Assembly (NCBI GenBank): GCA_964513515.1 | Contig: CAZEMP010000007.1 | Location: forward strand, 1 to 14,704 | Direction of reading: 5' to 3' | DNA from: Bog-1340 sp964513515 | GTDB taxonomy: Bacteria > Patescibacteriota > Minisyncoccia > Phycocordibacterales > GWA1-40-21 | DNA length: 14,704 bases | In this document: in pieces, positions 7,524-14,704 of the stretch | Layout: the number at the start of each line of letters is the position of its first letter | Position numbering within the stretch: position 1 is the stretch's first letter | Translations under genes and position numbers: made by a program | The notes under the pieces: model-generated | The model's database searches: none | Seen by the model: the letters and a program-made list of their open reading frames with translations, nothing else | Told to the model about the DNA's origin: nothing

Positions 7524-8114
7524 TTATTTTAATAAATTTTCAACCTTATCAACAATCGCCTCTTCATTTAATATACCCGTGTATATTTCATTAACTATTC
7601 CTTCTCTATCTATAAAATATGTCGTTGGAAGACTCCTAATGTTGTAATTATTTGAAACATCCCCAGTAATATCTAGAGCAACAGAAACACTATATTCTCC
7701 TCTTTTAATAAAAGATTTAACTACACCGATTTCTTCTAGGTTATTTATGGCTAAAATTTTTACAAGGGAACTTTGATTGCCATTATTCAATAAATAATCA
7801 TCAAATATTTTTATTTGATCTGCAGATACTTTGTTCCATGTAGACCAAAAGACTAATACGAGTGGGGTATTTGCAAAATCTTCGGATCCTACCCTGTCGC
7901 CGGAGAGGTTAAGTAAACTAAAACTTGGAATATTCTTATATAAAAGTTTTTCATCCTCCACATTGTTGGTATCGGTATTTATCACAGCAGTGCCTAGCAA
8001 ATCTGGAAGAATACTCTTTGTTGCTGTATATATTAAAACAAAAACAATAGTCAAAATAGATAAAACTATCAATATATTCTTTACATATTCATTAATATTT
8101 TTTTTCATACTCAT
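7524..8114 (-). CDS. Membrane-anchored TlpA/ResA-like thioredoxin-fold protein lacking the CXXC motif
   Basis: The 196-residue protein has one N-terminal membrane anchor (about 11-33) and an external thioredoxin-fold domain (about 58-196). Family features are IPSFSLLNLSGDRV, the strand LVLVFW (85-90), the cis-proline region RSLPTTYFIDREG (Pro163) and the C-terminal NEIYTG. In TlpA-type proteins the text after FW(A/S)TW is a CPPC-like active site. Here it reads NKVS (residues 94-97, bases 7824-7835), and the whole protein contains no cysteine. It therefore cannot do thiol-disulfide exchange by the usual chemistry and may have become a binding or scaffold protein. Two ATGs lie at 8114 and 8108. 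The gene sits between the Ig-like surface protein (25 bases) and the multi-pass sensor (21 bases), with a TGATATAAT box just before its start. The fold call is firm and the function is open. Confidence 0.85.
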   Translation of the reverse strand: MSMKKNINEYVKNILIVLSILTIVFVLIYTATKSILPDLLGTAVINTDTNNVEDEKLLYKNIPSFSLLNLSGDRVGSEDFANTPLVLVFWSTWNKVSADQIKIFDDYLLNNGNQSSLVKILAINNLEEIGVVKSFIKRGEYSVSVALDITGDVSNNYNIRSLPTTYFIDREGIVNEIYTGILNEEAIVDKVENLLK

Positions 8115-8122
8115 CTAGAAGA

Positions 8123-8131
8123 ATTATATCA
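8123..8131 (-). promoter_or_regulatory. Candidate extended -10 promoter before the thioredoxin-fold gene
   Basis: TGATATAAT matches the extended -10 consensus exactly and ends eight bases before ATG 8114. A weak -35 (TTGGTT, 18-base spacer) overlaps the end of the Ig-like gene. Initiation would fall 1-3 bases before the start codon, so the transcript would be leaderless. Confidence 0.5.
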
Positions 8132-8139
8132 AAAATAAA

Positions 8140-11100
8140 TTAATAAAACCAATTAACAAATACATCATTAATAACTTTTTCAAAACCGGAAATTCTTTTT
8201 GTTATAAACAATCTATTTACAATTTCTGATTTTAATAAAGCAATATTTTCCTTTATAGTTTTGAAACCTGATTTTATAGCAATTATTTCATATTCGCCTA
8301 TTGGTAATATTAGATCGTACTCACCTTTTTCGTCTGTTTTTATTTCCGACTCACCCTTATCTAGATTTTGAGTAAATTCAACATACTTACCAGTATTAAC
8401 ATCTTTCTTATTGACTAAAATCTTGAATTCACTTATTGGTTCTTCTTTATTATTTGAATCTCTAGTAATAACTTTCCCTTTATTTATTGCCTGAATAGAT
8501 CCAATCTTTTTATTTTTATTTACATTTCCTGATGTATCAGTAACAGTAACTAAAATATCTTTTTTCATATAACTATCTAAAGAAATGGCTGCCTCCCACA
8601 ATCCTGAATGTATATTCTTATTAAGTCTTGTAACTTTATCTCCTAATAATAGAGATGCGGATTCTGCATCATTTTCGATAGATATTGAAATGTTAAATGT
8701 ATTGTCTTTATAATAAGAAACTTCTCCTTCTTCGTTGGGAATTAAACTTAAACCTTCCTTTTCTATATAGAAACTACCGATTCTTGGCGCTATCTTGTCT
8801 ACATAAATATTTCGAGACATTTCAGAAGAAACATTTCCTGCAATATCAACTGCTCTTACATAAATAGTGTACAAGTCATCATCTAGATCACCGGGATACT
8901 TAAAATTAAAAGATGCTTGTTTTTGTAAATAACCACCAGTTATGGTTCCTTTATACCAAGGACTTCTTTGATTTGTACTTTTTGGTTGTATAGAATACTC
9001 TACATATTCTATACTAGACACCCTATCTGAAGCTGTACCTAAAGCAATAAAACCAACCTTTTTATTAGTAATTTCTTTCTTAATACTAAGTGATGTCAAT
9101 AATGGAGGGGTTCTGTCTATCAAAAAATTAACAACGGATGATACTGAGGTTAAAGAATCAGCTGCTGCTATCCTTAGTTCATAGTCGCCAGATTCTCGAA
9201 GGTTTGATGTGTCCCATAAATATGTCCCTGTTGATCCTCTGTTTGAAATAATATTTCTAAATGTTCCGTTATTGTTCCTATAACTTATTTCTACATTTTT
9301 TATTTGATCTCCATCTAAATCCTTAATGCTCCAAGATAAAACTGCATTATTCGATAACCCTCCAAAAGGCTTAGGATTTATTATATTAATAATTGGAGGA
9401 TTGTTGTATAAAAGAGTCAGATTCGCAATTTCACTTACATTTCCAACTTCATCAAAAGCTATGAATTGAAAATCTTTTTTCCCTATATCACTAAAAGTTA
9501 CATCACTAAAACGAAATTCTCCCAAGAAAGAAGCTCTTGTCTTTAATGTTTCCCCGTTAAATGTCATACTAACATTAGATCCTGCCTCTGCTAAACCAAC
9601 TATACTTACTTGAACACCGGGCCTCTTTAGATTTTCGTCATCATTATTTGTTAATACTACATTATTTTTGTAATTTTTAATTATTGGACTCTTTGGTGAT
9701 GTTTTATCAAAAATAATATTGTGACTACCCCTTCCTTCTAGATCTCGGCTGTCTATTATTCTCCAAAGAATCTGATTTACCCCCTCTTTAAGACCACTGA
9801 ATTCTACTGAAAATTTCTGTTCCTTTACTGGAATTACATCATCAAATTTAACATTTTCCCAAGTTTTACCGTTGTCTTTACTATAATCAATACTCTTTAT
9901 ACTTACAGTTTCAGCTAACTCTGCTGGAATAATTGCTCTTCCATTTATTACTACCCCTGACTCCTTAGTATCAGTTTTTCTACCATTTTCAAAACGAAAA
10001 TATGCTGAAGATGTTTTTATATTCACAGAAATTGGGGTTGATGTAGCTGTGGCATTTCCGTCTGAGACCCTTGCTCTTATCATATATTCCCCATTATCAA
10101 CTTCAGAGGTGTTGTATGTATAACTACCACCTGGGATATCTGAGGATATTGTTGTCCAACCTTTTTCTCCATTTTTAGAAGAAATATTTGATCTATAATC
10201 TGAAATAGAAATTATTTCATAGGTGTATAGTAAATTATCTAAATTACTATCAATACCCTTTGCTATAATATCTACTAGACCGCTTATTGTAGATTTATCT
10301 ATTGGCTTTACGATGGAAACTGTGGGAGAAATATTATACTTAATTTCAATACTAGCTGGTTCGCTGATTATTCCAAAAACATCACGAGAGGTAATATTTA
10401 TATAGTTTGTTCCTTTATTTTTTATTTTCTCTAATTTAATTTTTTCAAAAGTAAAATTACCAATAGAATTTGGTTTTAATGTATTTATAATCGTACCGTT
10501 TAAAGAAAGCGATACTTCTGTGTCCGGACGTGTGGTACCAGAAACATTTACAAATTCTAAATTTGTAACGGTTTTATTTATACTTGAAGTTATGACTGGT
10601 TTGGGTGGGGGGTTTACACCGACGCTAAATGTCCCGCCAGAGATTATATCCGTGCCAACATTCCCTGCTAGATCTAATCCTTCTACGCTTACATTAGCTG
10701 TACCGTCATAGCCACCAACAACAGTATATACTCCCTCGTATACATCCTTCTCACCTCTCATTGATAACTTTACTTGCTCACCTCCCATTTGTGTCACAAA
10801 AACCTTAGGTATTTGTTGTAAATCTTCTGAAGACTCAACTGTTATGGTGACATCACCGCTTTTAACTAAAACTGGATTGGTTTTGACCTTAAAAAGAGGC
10901 GAGGTGAAATCAACTGTGAAATAATCAGAAACCTTCTCACTGACAACACCGCTATTATCCATAGCATTGATAATAATTCTGTATAAATTACCAGGTACCA
11001 AATCCTTAACATTCCACTCATATTTACTTGTCGATGCTAAATCTTTTACTATTAAATTTTTATAATCAGAACTTATTAATATCGGTGTATCCTCGCTCCA

Positions 11101-11739
11101 ATTAAAACTTTTATCTGTATAAAAAATTGATACGGGTTTATTACCTAAACCATAATTAGTTTTTTCTTCTATTTCATCCACATCATTCTTGTCTGTAACT
11201 TCATAATCAATCGAAATTGAATTAGAAAAGAAAGAATTTTTTTTGGGAGAAAAAATACTGATCGATGGGGCGTGAGATAATGTACTCTTTCTAGTTATAG
11301 CAGCAACTCTTCGTCCTACTGGGCTTATTGTCACATTAACACTTGAAATACGTGAAGCATGTGCTTGTGCTTCGGTAAGAGTATCGCTAGGCTCATCTAC
11401 ACTAAAACCACTAGGAAATAAAACGAATGTTAGATATGTGAGTACTGGATTGGGTTGCAAATAATCGAGTTGGCTTACATTGGTAATATATAAGGTGGTC
11501 CTTGGATCTCCCGGATCTGTAGCTAACTCTCCTTCCGTAAGAAAGACTCCTGTTGAAGAATTATACATGGCATAATGTCCAGTTGCCCCAAAATCGGAAA
11601 AAGTAATAAGACTACTCTCTGGTGAATTTTGATTATAATTAACATCAGTTGGGGTTATTATAAAAGCAAATGCTCTGTTGCCTAAAAGCAGTCCAGCTAA
11701 AATTATAAAAAAATATTTAATAATTAGTAGTTTTTTCAT
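8140..11739 (-). CDS. Large secreted Ig/cadherin-like repeat surface protein
   Basis: The protein has 1199 residues. A signal peptide (about 1-25, ending NRAFAF) precedes an N-terminal region I do not recognise (26-155). The rest is an array of beta-sandwich Ig/cadherin-like repeats. They show as recurring D-x-(A/S/V)GNV motifs (355-361, 762-768, 964-970, 1067-1073) and linkers such as DFTSP (277), DKTSP (678), DRTPP (875) and DKIAP (981). A C-terminal carboxypeptidase-regulatory-like domain (about 1085-1170) has TDEKGEYDLILPIGEYEI and SGFKT. There is no catalytic motif, C-terminal membrane segment or sortase signal, and I find no cysteine. It is probably an extended surface or adhesin-type protein, but how it stays on the cell is unclear. 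It follows the small membrane protein gene by 27 bases and precedes the thioredoxin-fold gene by 25. Individual repeat borders are approximate. Confidence 0.85.
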   Translation of the reverse strand: MKKLLIIKYFFIILAGLLLGNRAFAFIITPTDVNYNQNSPESSLITFSDFGATGHYAMYNSSTGVFLTEGELATDPGDPRTTLYITNVSQLDYLQPNPVLTYLTFVLFPSGFSVDEPSDTLTEAQAHASRISSVNVTISPVGRRVAAITRKSTLSHAPSISIFSPKKNSFFSNSISIDYEVTDKNDVDEIEEKTNYGLGNKPVSIFYTDKSFNWSEDTPILISSDYKNLIVKDLASTSKYEWNVKDLVPGNLYRIIINAMDNSGVVSEKVSDYFTVDFTSPLFKVKTNPVLVKSGDVTITVESSEDLQQIPKVFVTQMGGEQVKLSMRGEKDVYEGVYTVVGGYDGTANVSVEGLDLAGNVGTDIISGGTFSVGVNPPPKPVITSSINKTVTNLEFVNVSGTTRPDTEVSLSLNGTIINTLKPNSIGNFTFEKIKLEKIKNKGTNYINITSRDVFGIISEPASIEIKYNISPTVSIVKPIDKSTISGLVDIIAKGIDSNLDNLLYTYEIISISDYRSNISSKNGEKGWTTISSDIPGGSYTYNTSEVDNGEYMIRARVSDGNATATSTPISVNIKTSSAYFRFENGRKTDTKESGVVINGRAIIPAELAETVSIKSIDYSKDNGKTWENVKFDDVIPVKEQKFSVEFSGLKEGVNQILWRIIDSRDLEGRGSHNIIFDKTSPKSPIIKNYKNNVVLTNNDDENLKRPGVQVSIVGLAEAGSNVSMTFNGETLKTRASFLGEFRFSDVTFSDIGKKDFQFIAFDEVGNVSEIANLTLLYNNPPIINIINPKPFGGLSNNAVLSWSIKDLDGDQIKNVEISYRNNNGTFRNIISNRGSTGTYLWDTSNLRESGDYELRIAAADSLTSVSSVVNFLIDRTPPLLTSLSIKKEITNKKVGFIALGTASDRVSSIEYVEYSIQPKSTNQRSPWYKGTITGGYLQKQASFNFKYPGDLDDDLYTIYVRAVDIAGNVSSEMSRNIYVDKIAPRIGSFYIEKEGLSLIPNEEGEVSYYKDNTFNISISIENDAESASLLLGDKVTRLNKNIHSGLWEAAISLDSYMKKDILVTVTDTSGNVNKNKKIGSIQAINKGKVITRDSNNKEEPISEFKILVNKKDVNTGKYVEFTQNLDKGESEIKTDEKGEYDLILPIGEYEIIAIKSGFKTIKENIALLKSEIVNRLFITKRISGFEKVINDVFVNWFY

Positions 11740-11756
11740 TTGTGCAATGTTATATT

Positions 11757-11762
11757 CTCCTC
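11757..11762 (-). promoter_or_regulatory. Shine-Dalgarno-like GAGGAG, unusually far from the annotated start
   Basis: GAGGAG is the best ribosome-binding-like site in the window, but it lies 17 bases before ATG 11739. It is eight bases from an in-frame ATT at 11748-11746, three codons upstream of that ATG. Either the ATG is used at long spacing or the rare ATT start is used. The added residues would only lengthen the signal peptide N-region. Confidence 0.4.
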
Positions 11763-11766
11763 TTTA

Positions 11767-12138
11767 TCAGTTCTTGATCGTTAGATCATTGTTTGTATTA
11801 ATAGGAGCGAGTTCAATAATCTTATTCAGTTCTGGATCGTATAAAATAGCCTTCTCTGCTTTGATATAAATCAGTACTTTATCACCTACTTTTGCATTTT
11901 TAAAAAATATTTGGCCTTTTAGTTTTTCGAGATCACTAACCGTTGCTACGGTCGGTGTTTCATCTGGAAGAACTATAAGTTTTCCCACTGCTTCTATTAT
12001 TTTTTCAACCTCTCTTTCTTTACTTAATGAATTATTGCCAGAAGAAAACTGGAATAATAAATAAACCAAAAAAATAAAAGATAAAAAAACCAATACCCAA
12101 CGAAGCAAGCTTTTATATTTTTCTGAATTTCTATCCAT
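11767..12138 (-). CDS. Small single-pass membrane protein with VGK-ILP / NAKxGDKVLxY domain
   Basis: This protein of 123 residues has a short basic N-terminus, one membrane segment (about 11-31) and an external domain (44-113). The domain motifs are AVGKLIVLPDETPTVATV, LEKLKGQIFFKNAKVGDKVLIY and AILYDPELNKIIEL. The domain is shared with the longer protein at 1101-1739. I recall similar short proteins from Parcubacteria-type genomes as uncharacterised, so no function is given. The start lies five bases behind the fibre gene stop, with GGA of a weak ribosome-binding site next to the ATG, so translation is probably coupled. The TGA stop is followed directly by TAA. In both places in this window the family member sits immediately upstream of a large secreted protein gene, which suggests a role in the envelope next to exported proteins. 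That role is inference. Confidence 0.85.
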   Translation of the reverse strand: MDRNSEKYKSLLRWVLVFLSFIFLVYLLFQFSSGNNSLSKEREVEKIIEAVGKLIVLPDETPTVATVSDLEKLKGQIFFKNAKVGDKVLIYIKAEKAILYDPELNKIIELAPINTNNDLTIKN

Positions 12139-12143
12139 TCCGA

Positions 12144-14704
12144 TTATTCAATTACTTGATTTTCATCTACAATTTCATCTGTTGTAGAAGAAACATTTTC
12201 TACCGGAACTTGTTCTGTAGGTGTGGCGATTTCTTCAGTTACCTGCCCTACCAGGGATGTTGCTGTCGTTGTAGAAACTTCTTCAGTGCTTGTATCTACT
12301 GATACTTCAGTTGAAGTTGCGATTTCTTCAGTTGTTGTGGCAATATTTTCTGTAACATTTACTACATCAACATCAGGCATTGTCACATCAATATTTTCTT
12401 CCAAGGGTACTACTGAATCAGATATAGATGTGAATGTTTTTGAATTTTTAACAGCAAGCGCAATCCAATTGAATGATATGTCACTTGAAAGACTCTTATT
12501 AATACTTATTGTAAATCCGTGTACACTTTTCTTAGTGACTATAAAGTCAATGCCGTTTTCAAATATATCTTGTTCTGTAGCATCATTTGTTGAATCGGAT
12601 TCAAGTGCAAGTGTGGCTGAAACAATAGGAATTTCAAGATATTCTCTATCAAAGACTATTTCTACTTTCTTAGATCCTGCAAGAATTAGAGCTGTGCCTC
12701 CAGTATCTGTAGTGAAGTATGGTCTACCGAAGAATTCTACATCACTATTAATATTTAGCTTGGTACTTATAGAAGAAACGTTATCTATTTTCAATCCTCC
12801 CAATATTGTCGCGTCGTGAGATACTGACAAACTTGAGATATTACTCAAATCCACTTTATTATCTTCCAGATAAGTTAGGCGTGAGTTTATATCTTCTATT
12901 TTTACAGTTTGGCTTACAAGTTCATCGCTTACTGCCGTAGTGCTTGCCGTATTTAAACTCAGAACGGCTGAAAGAGCGGCCGTCTCTAGCCCTAAAGTAT
13001 TCAAACGGCTTTCAAGTACGGTTGATGTAGATAATAAATTATTCACAAATGCTGTAAGGGAAAGCACGGAGTCCTTTGTAGCCCATGGTTCTACACTAGA
13101 TAAACCGTCAACTGTCTCAGTCAGTGAGGAAATTTTATCTGTAATAAATTCAAGTCCAACAATAGAGTTGGCACTTATTTTATCGGCGGTTATTTCACCG
13201 GCAAATGTTGCGTTACCCTTATTATCAAATGTTATTACTGATGAAGATGAAGCATTGTTAAAATACAGTTTTCCATCATCACTTCCAATAATAATGTTTT
13301 TGGTATCCAATGTATCAGTCAAAACAGTTGGGGTAATTATCTCGAGCGCAGCACTAATTCTGTCGGTCAATATTTCAGAAAGGTTTACGCTTTCTCTCAA
13401 CTGTTCTCTCTCCTCTACAAACTTTGCGAGCGTTGCTTTACCAATATTATCTGTCACATCTGGCAAAATATCACTTAATTTTGTACCTTTTGAATATCCA
13501 TTTTTTATAAATACTACAACCTGTCCAACGCCTTCACCACTAAATCCAGTCATTGCCTGACCGATAATACTACCTGCTTTATTAGCTTTCATTGCAACAC
13601 CTGGAATCGAAGATTGTGTAAGTAAATCACCAGGATTGATAGGTCCATTTTCTGCTGTAACTTTTACAGGTACACGACCAGAAAGTGCAACATTAACCGT
13701 ACGACCTTCATTGGCGCCTACATCATCACCTAAAAGAAGTCCTGGTTTGGTAGAAATAATACCGAGCGTTTGTGGATCGTATGGTATGTTTGATTTCTTA
13801 ACGCCAGCATTAAGCGTGCTATCTAAACTTACTACATCACCAGGTATTATTGAACCATCATTTGTATAATAAACCTCAGCAAGGTCCGCTCCACCTAACT
13901 TTTGAGTTAAAAGGAAACTTCCAGCCATAACCGTACTACTACCAGTACCGGCTGCATCTGAAGCCCATTGAAGTTGTACGACGCCAGAGCTGGTTGCTGT
14001 AATAACCCCCTGTATGCTTACTTGATAAGGGATATTACCATCTGCACCTATTGTAGGGTTTGACATAGTTGTAGGAACATCGTCACAATCAGTTGCAACA
14101 GACTGTGGAAAAATTTGCTTAGGCTCAAGACCAGATTGTGTCACGCTGCAAGTCCAGCCTGGTGCACCTTTAATAGCGGCCTTCCAATCTGGTGCAGCAC
14201 TATCATGGTTTGTCACTCTAAGGTTGAAGTTGAATACTAAAGTTTCATTTGCAGCAATATTAAATTTAAGAACAGTGTCGTCTGTAAGAGTCTGAGTATT
14301 TGTAGTCTGATTCACTGTTTTTGCAACAAACTGTGCAGTTGCAGCGCTTGCAAGAAGTGTTGTTGGTGCCGCTATAACATTACCGTTTGAATCAACCGCT
14401 AGAACAGTGTTGGAGAGGTTTGAAATTCTAAGAGCTTGAGTGGTCGATGTTCCGATTACTGAAAGAGCAGTTTCTGGGGTACTGGTTCCTATACCAACAT
14501 TACCAGACTGTTTTACTACAAATGTCGCTGTACCGGATGAAGAAGCAACTCTGAATGGATCAAATGCTCCAGCTGTACCTTGTATATTAAAGTTTACTGT
14601 AGATGAAGTTGCGTTTATACCTGCAACTGAGCCGTTATCAAGTAATATGCCGTCTGTAACAGTGTTTGTACCAGACCATCTTGTTACTTTACCGTTTGTT
14701 CCTG
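12144..14704 (-). CDS. Phage-fibre-like surface protein with GIGT motif and lectin-like C-terminus (5' partial)
   Basis: The frame stays open to the window edge: 852 residues are visible and the N-terminus is missing. A GTG at 14315 is internal. In visible numbering, a fibre repeat has GNVGIGTSTPETAL (67-80). Residues 140-264 are a beta-rich domain resembling phage virion proteins (LQWASDAAG, with Cys185 and Cys206). Residues 270-406 form a DLAEVYY / PGDVVSLD / GIISTKPG / LSGRVPVKV / NGPINPGD domain of a kind I recall from Parcubacteria surface proteins. Helical segments follow at about 415-450 and 545-620. Residues 675-757 resemble an H-type-lectin or tail-fibre tip (VEIVFDREYLEIPIVSATL, HGFTISINK, FNWIALAV). 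The last 94 residues are a Ser/Thr/Glu/Val tail. It is probably an exported, trimeric fibre-like protein for attachment. The gene runs into the small membrane protein gene with a five-base gap. No head, portal or terminase gene is present, so a prophage is not supported here. Confidence 0.85.
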   Translation of the reverse strand, partial: GTNGKVTRWSGTNTVTDGILLDNGSVAGINATSSTVNFNIQGTAGAFDPFRVASSSGTATFVVKQSGNVGIGTSTPETALSVIGTSTTQALRISNLSNTVLAVDSNGNVIAAPTTLLASAATAQFVAKTVNQTTNTQTLTDDTVLKFNIAANETLVFNFNLRVTNHDSAAPDWKAAIKGAPGWTCSVTQSGLEPKQIFPQSVATDCDDVPTTMSNPTIGADGNIPYQVSIQGVITATSSGVVQLQWASDAAGTGSSTVMAGSFLLTQKLGGADLAEVYYTNDGSIIPGDVVSLDSTLNAGVKKSNIPYDPQTLGIISTKPGLLLGDDVGANEGRTVNVALSGRVPVKVTAENGPINPGDLLTQSSIPGVAMKANKAGSIIGQAMTGFSGEGVGQVVVFIKNGYSKGTKLSDILPDVTDNIGKATLAKFVEEREQLRESVNLSEILTDRISAALEIITPTVLTDTLDTKNIIIGSDDGKLYFNNASSSSVITFDNKGNATFAGEITADKISANSIVGLEFITDKISSLTETVDGLSSVEPWATKDSVLSLTAFVNNLLSTSTVLESRLNTLGLETAALSAVLSLNTASTTAVSDELVSQTVKIEDINSRLTYLEDNKVDLSNISSLSVSHDATILGGLKIDNVSSISTKLNINSDVEFFGRPYFTTDTGGTALILAGSKKVEIVFDREYLEIPIVSATLALESDSTNDATEQDIFENGIDFIVTKKSVHGFTISINKSLSSDISFNWIALAVKNSKTFTSISDSVVPLEENIDVTMPDVDVVNVTENIATTTEEIATSTEVSVDTSTEEVSTTTATSLVGQVTEEIATPTEQVPVENVSSTTDEIVDENQVIE
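12147..12428 (-). repeat. Ser/Thr/Glu/Val-rich low-complexity C-terminal tail
   Basis: The last 94 codons of the fibre-like gene are degenerate repeats around TEEIATSTE, TEEVSTTT and TEEIATPTE. The tail is acidic, poor in Lys/Arg and predicted to be unstructured. It has no LPXTG motif or membrane segment, so it does not look like a sortase or membrane anchor. Confidence 0.75.

Noticed and set aside
1849..12138. Recoded UGA (glycine) genetic code
   Set aside because: Full-length conserved proteins are read with no internal TGA, glycine uses GGN codons throughout, and two genes end naturally at TGA.
12223..13560. Long plus-strand frames (198 and 206 codons) opposite the fibre gene
   Set aside because: They mirror a Ser/Thr/Val-rich minus-strand gene with clear domain motifs. 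Their translations are compositionally odd and match no family I know.
14313..14315. GTG at 14315 as the start of the fibre gene
   Set aside because: The frame is open upstream and encodes a typical fibre GNVGIGTSTP motif, so this codon is an internal valine.
12144..14704. Prophage remnant
   Set aside because: The protein is fibre-like, but its neighbours are sensor, envelope and Ig-like genes, and no capsid, portal, terminase, lysis or integrase gene is seen.

Overview
This AT-rich window carries ten protein-coding genes, all on the minus strand and tightly packed. Two of them run off the window edges. I see no RNA genes, CRISPR array, insertion sequence or integrase, and no gene-free stretch over 300 bases. 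The protein types suggest a Patescibacteria/CPR bacterium, probably Parcubacteria-like. The clues are a surface protein with a GNVGIGTSTP fibre motif, a secreted protein with tandem peptidoglycan-binding-like modules, small single-pass proteins with a VGK(L/I)I(V/I)LP...NAKxGDKVLxY domain, and few Shine-Dalgarno sites. The assignment is an inference from protein style, not from a marker gene. The standard bacterial code fits: TAA, TAG and TGA all end genes, and no TGA interrupts a frame.

In the direction of transcription (high to low coordinates) the order is as follows. (1) 14704-12144: a phage-fibre-like surface protein, missing its N-terminus. (2) 12138-11767: a small membrane-anchored protein. 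(3) 11739-8140: a 1199-residue secreted Ig/cadherin-like repeat protein. (4) 8114-7524: a membrane-anchored TlpA-type thioredoxin-fold protein without any cysteine. (5) 7502-6003: a multi-pass membrane protein with a CACHE-like sensor domain and no output domain. (6) 5983-4748: a CHASE4-HAMP-coiled-coil receptor without a kinase. (7) 4728-2350: a complete CACHE-HAMP-PAS histidine kinase. (8) 2250-1849: a stand-alone receiver. (9) 1739-1101: a second small membrane protein, paralogous to (2). (10) 1051-1: a secreted FN3 plus peptidoglycan-binding-like protein, missing its C-terminus.

Genes 1-7 are separated by only 5-27 bases and genes 7 and 8 by 97-100 bases, so they look co-transcribed, probably with internal promoters before genes 4 and 5. 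A strong hairpin terminator at 1786-1836 closes this run, and a new promoter just behind it serves genes 9-10.

Functionally, the window joins envelope or surface architecture (1, 2, 3, 9, 10) to a signalling module with three membrane sensors, one kinase and one receiver (5-8). A reasonable hypothesis is a cell-surface or host-contact sensing locus. No sequence feature proves that link beyond gene order and spacing.
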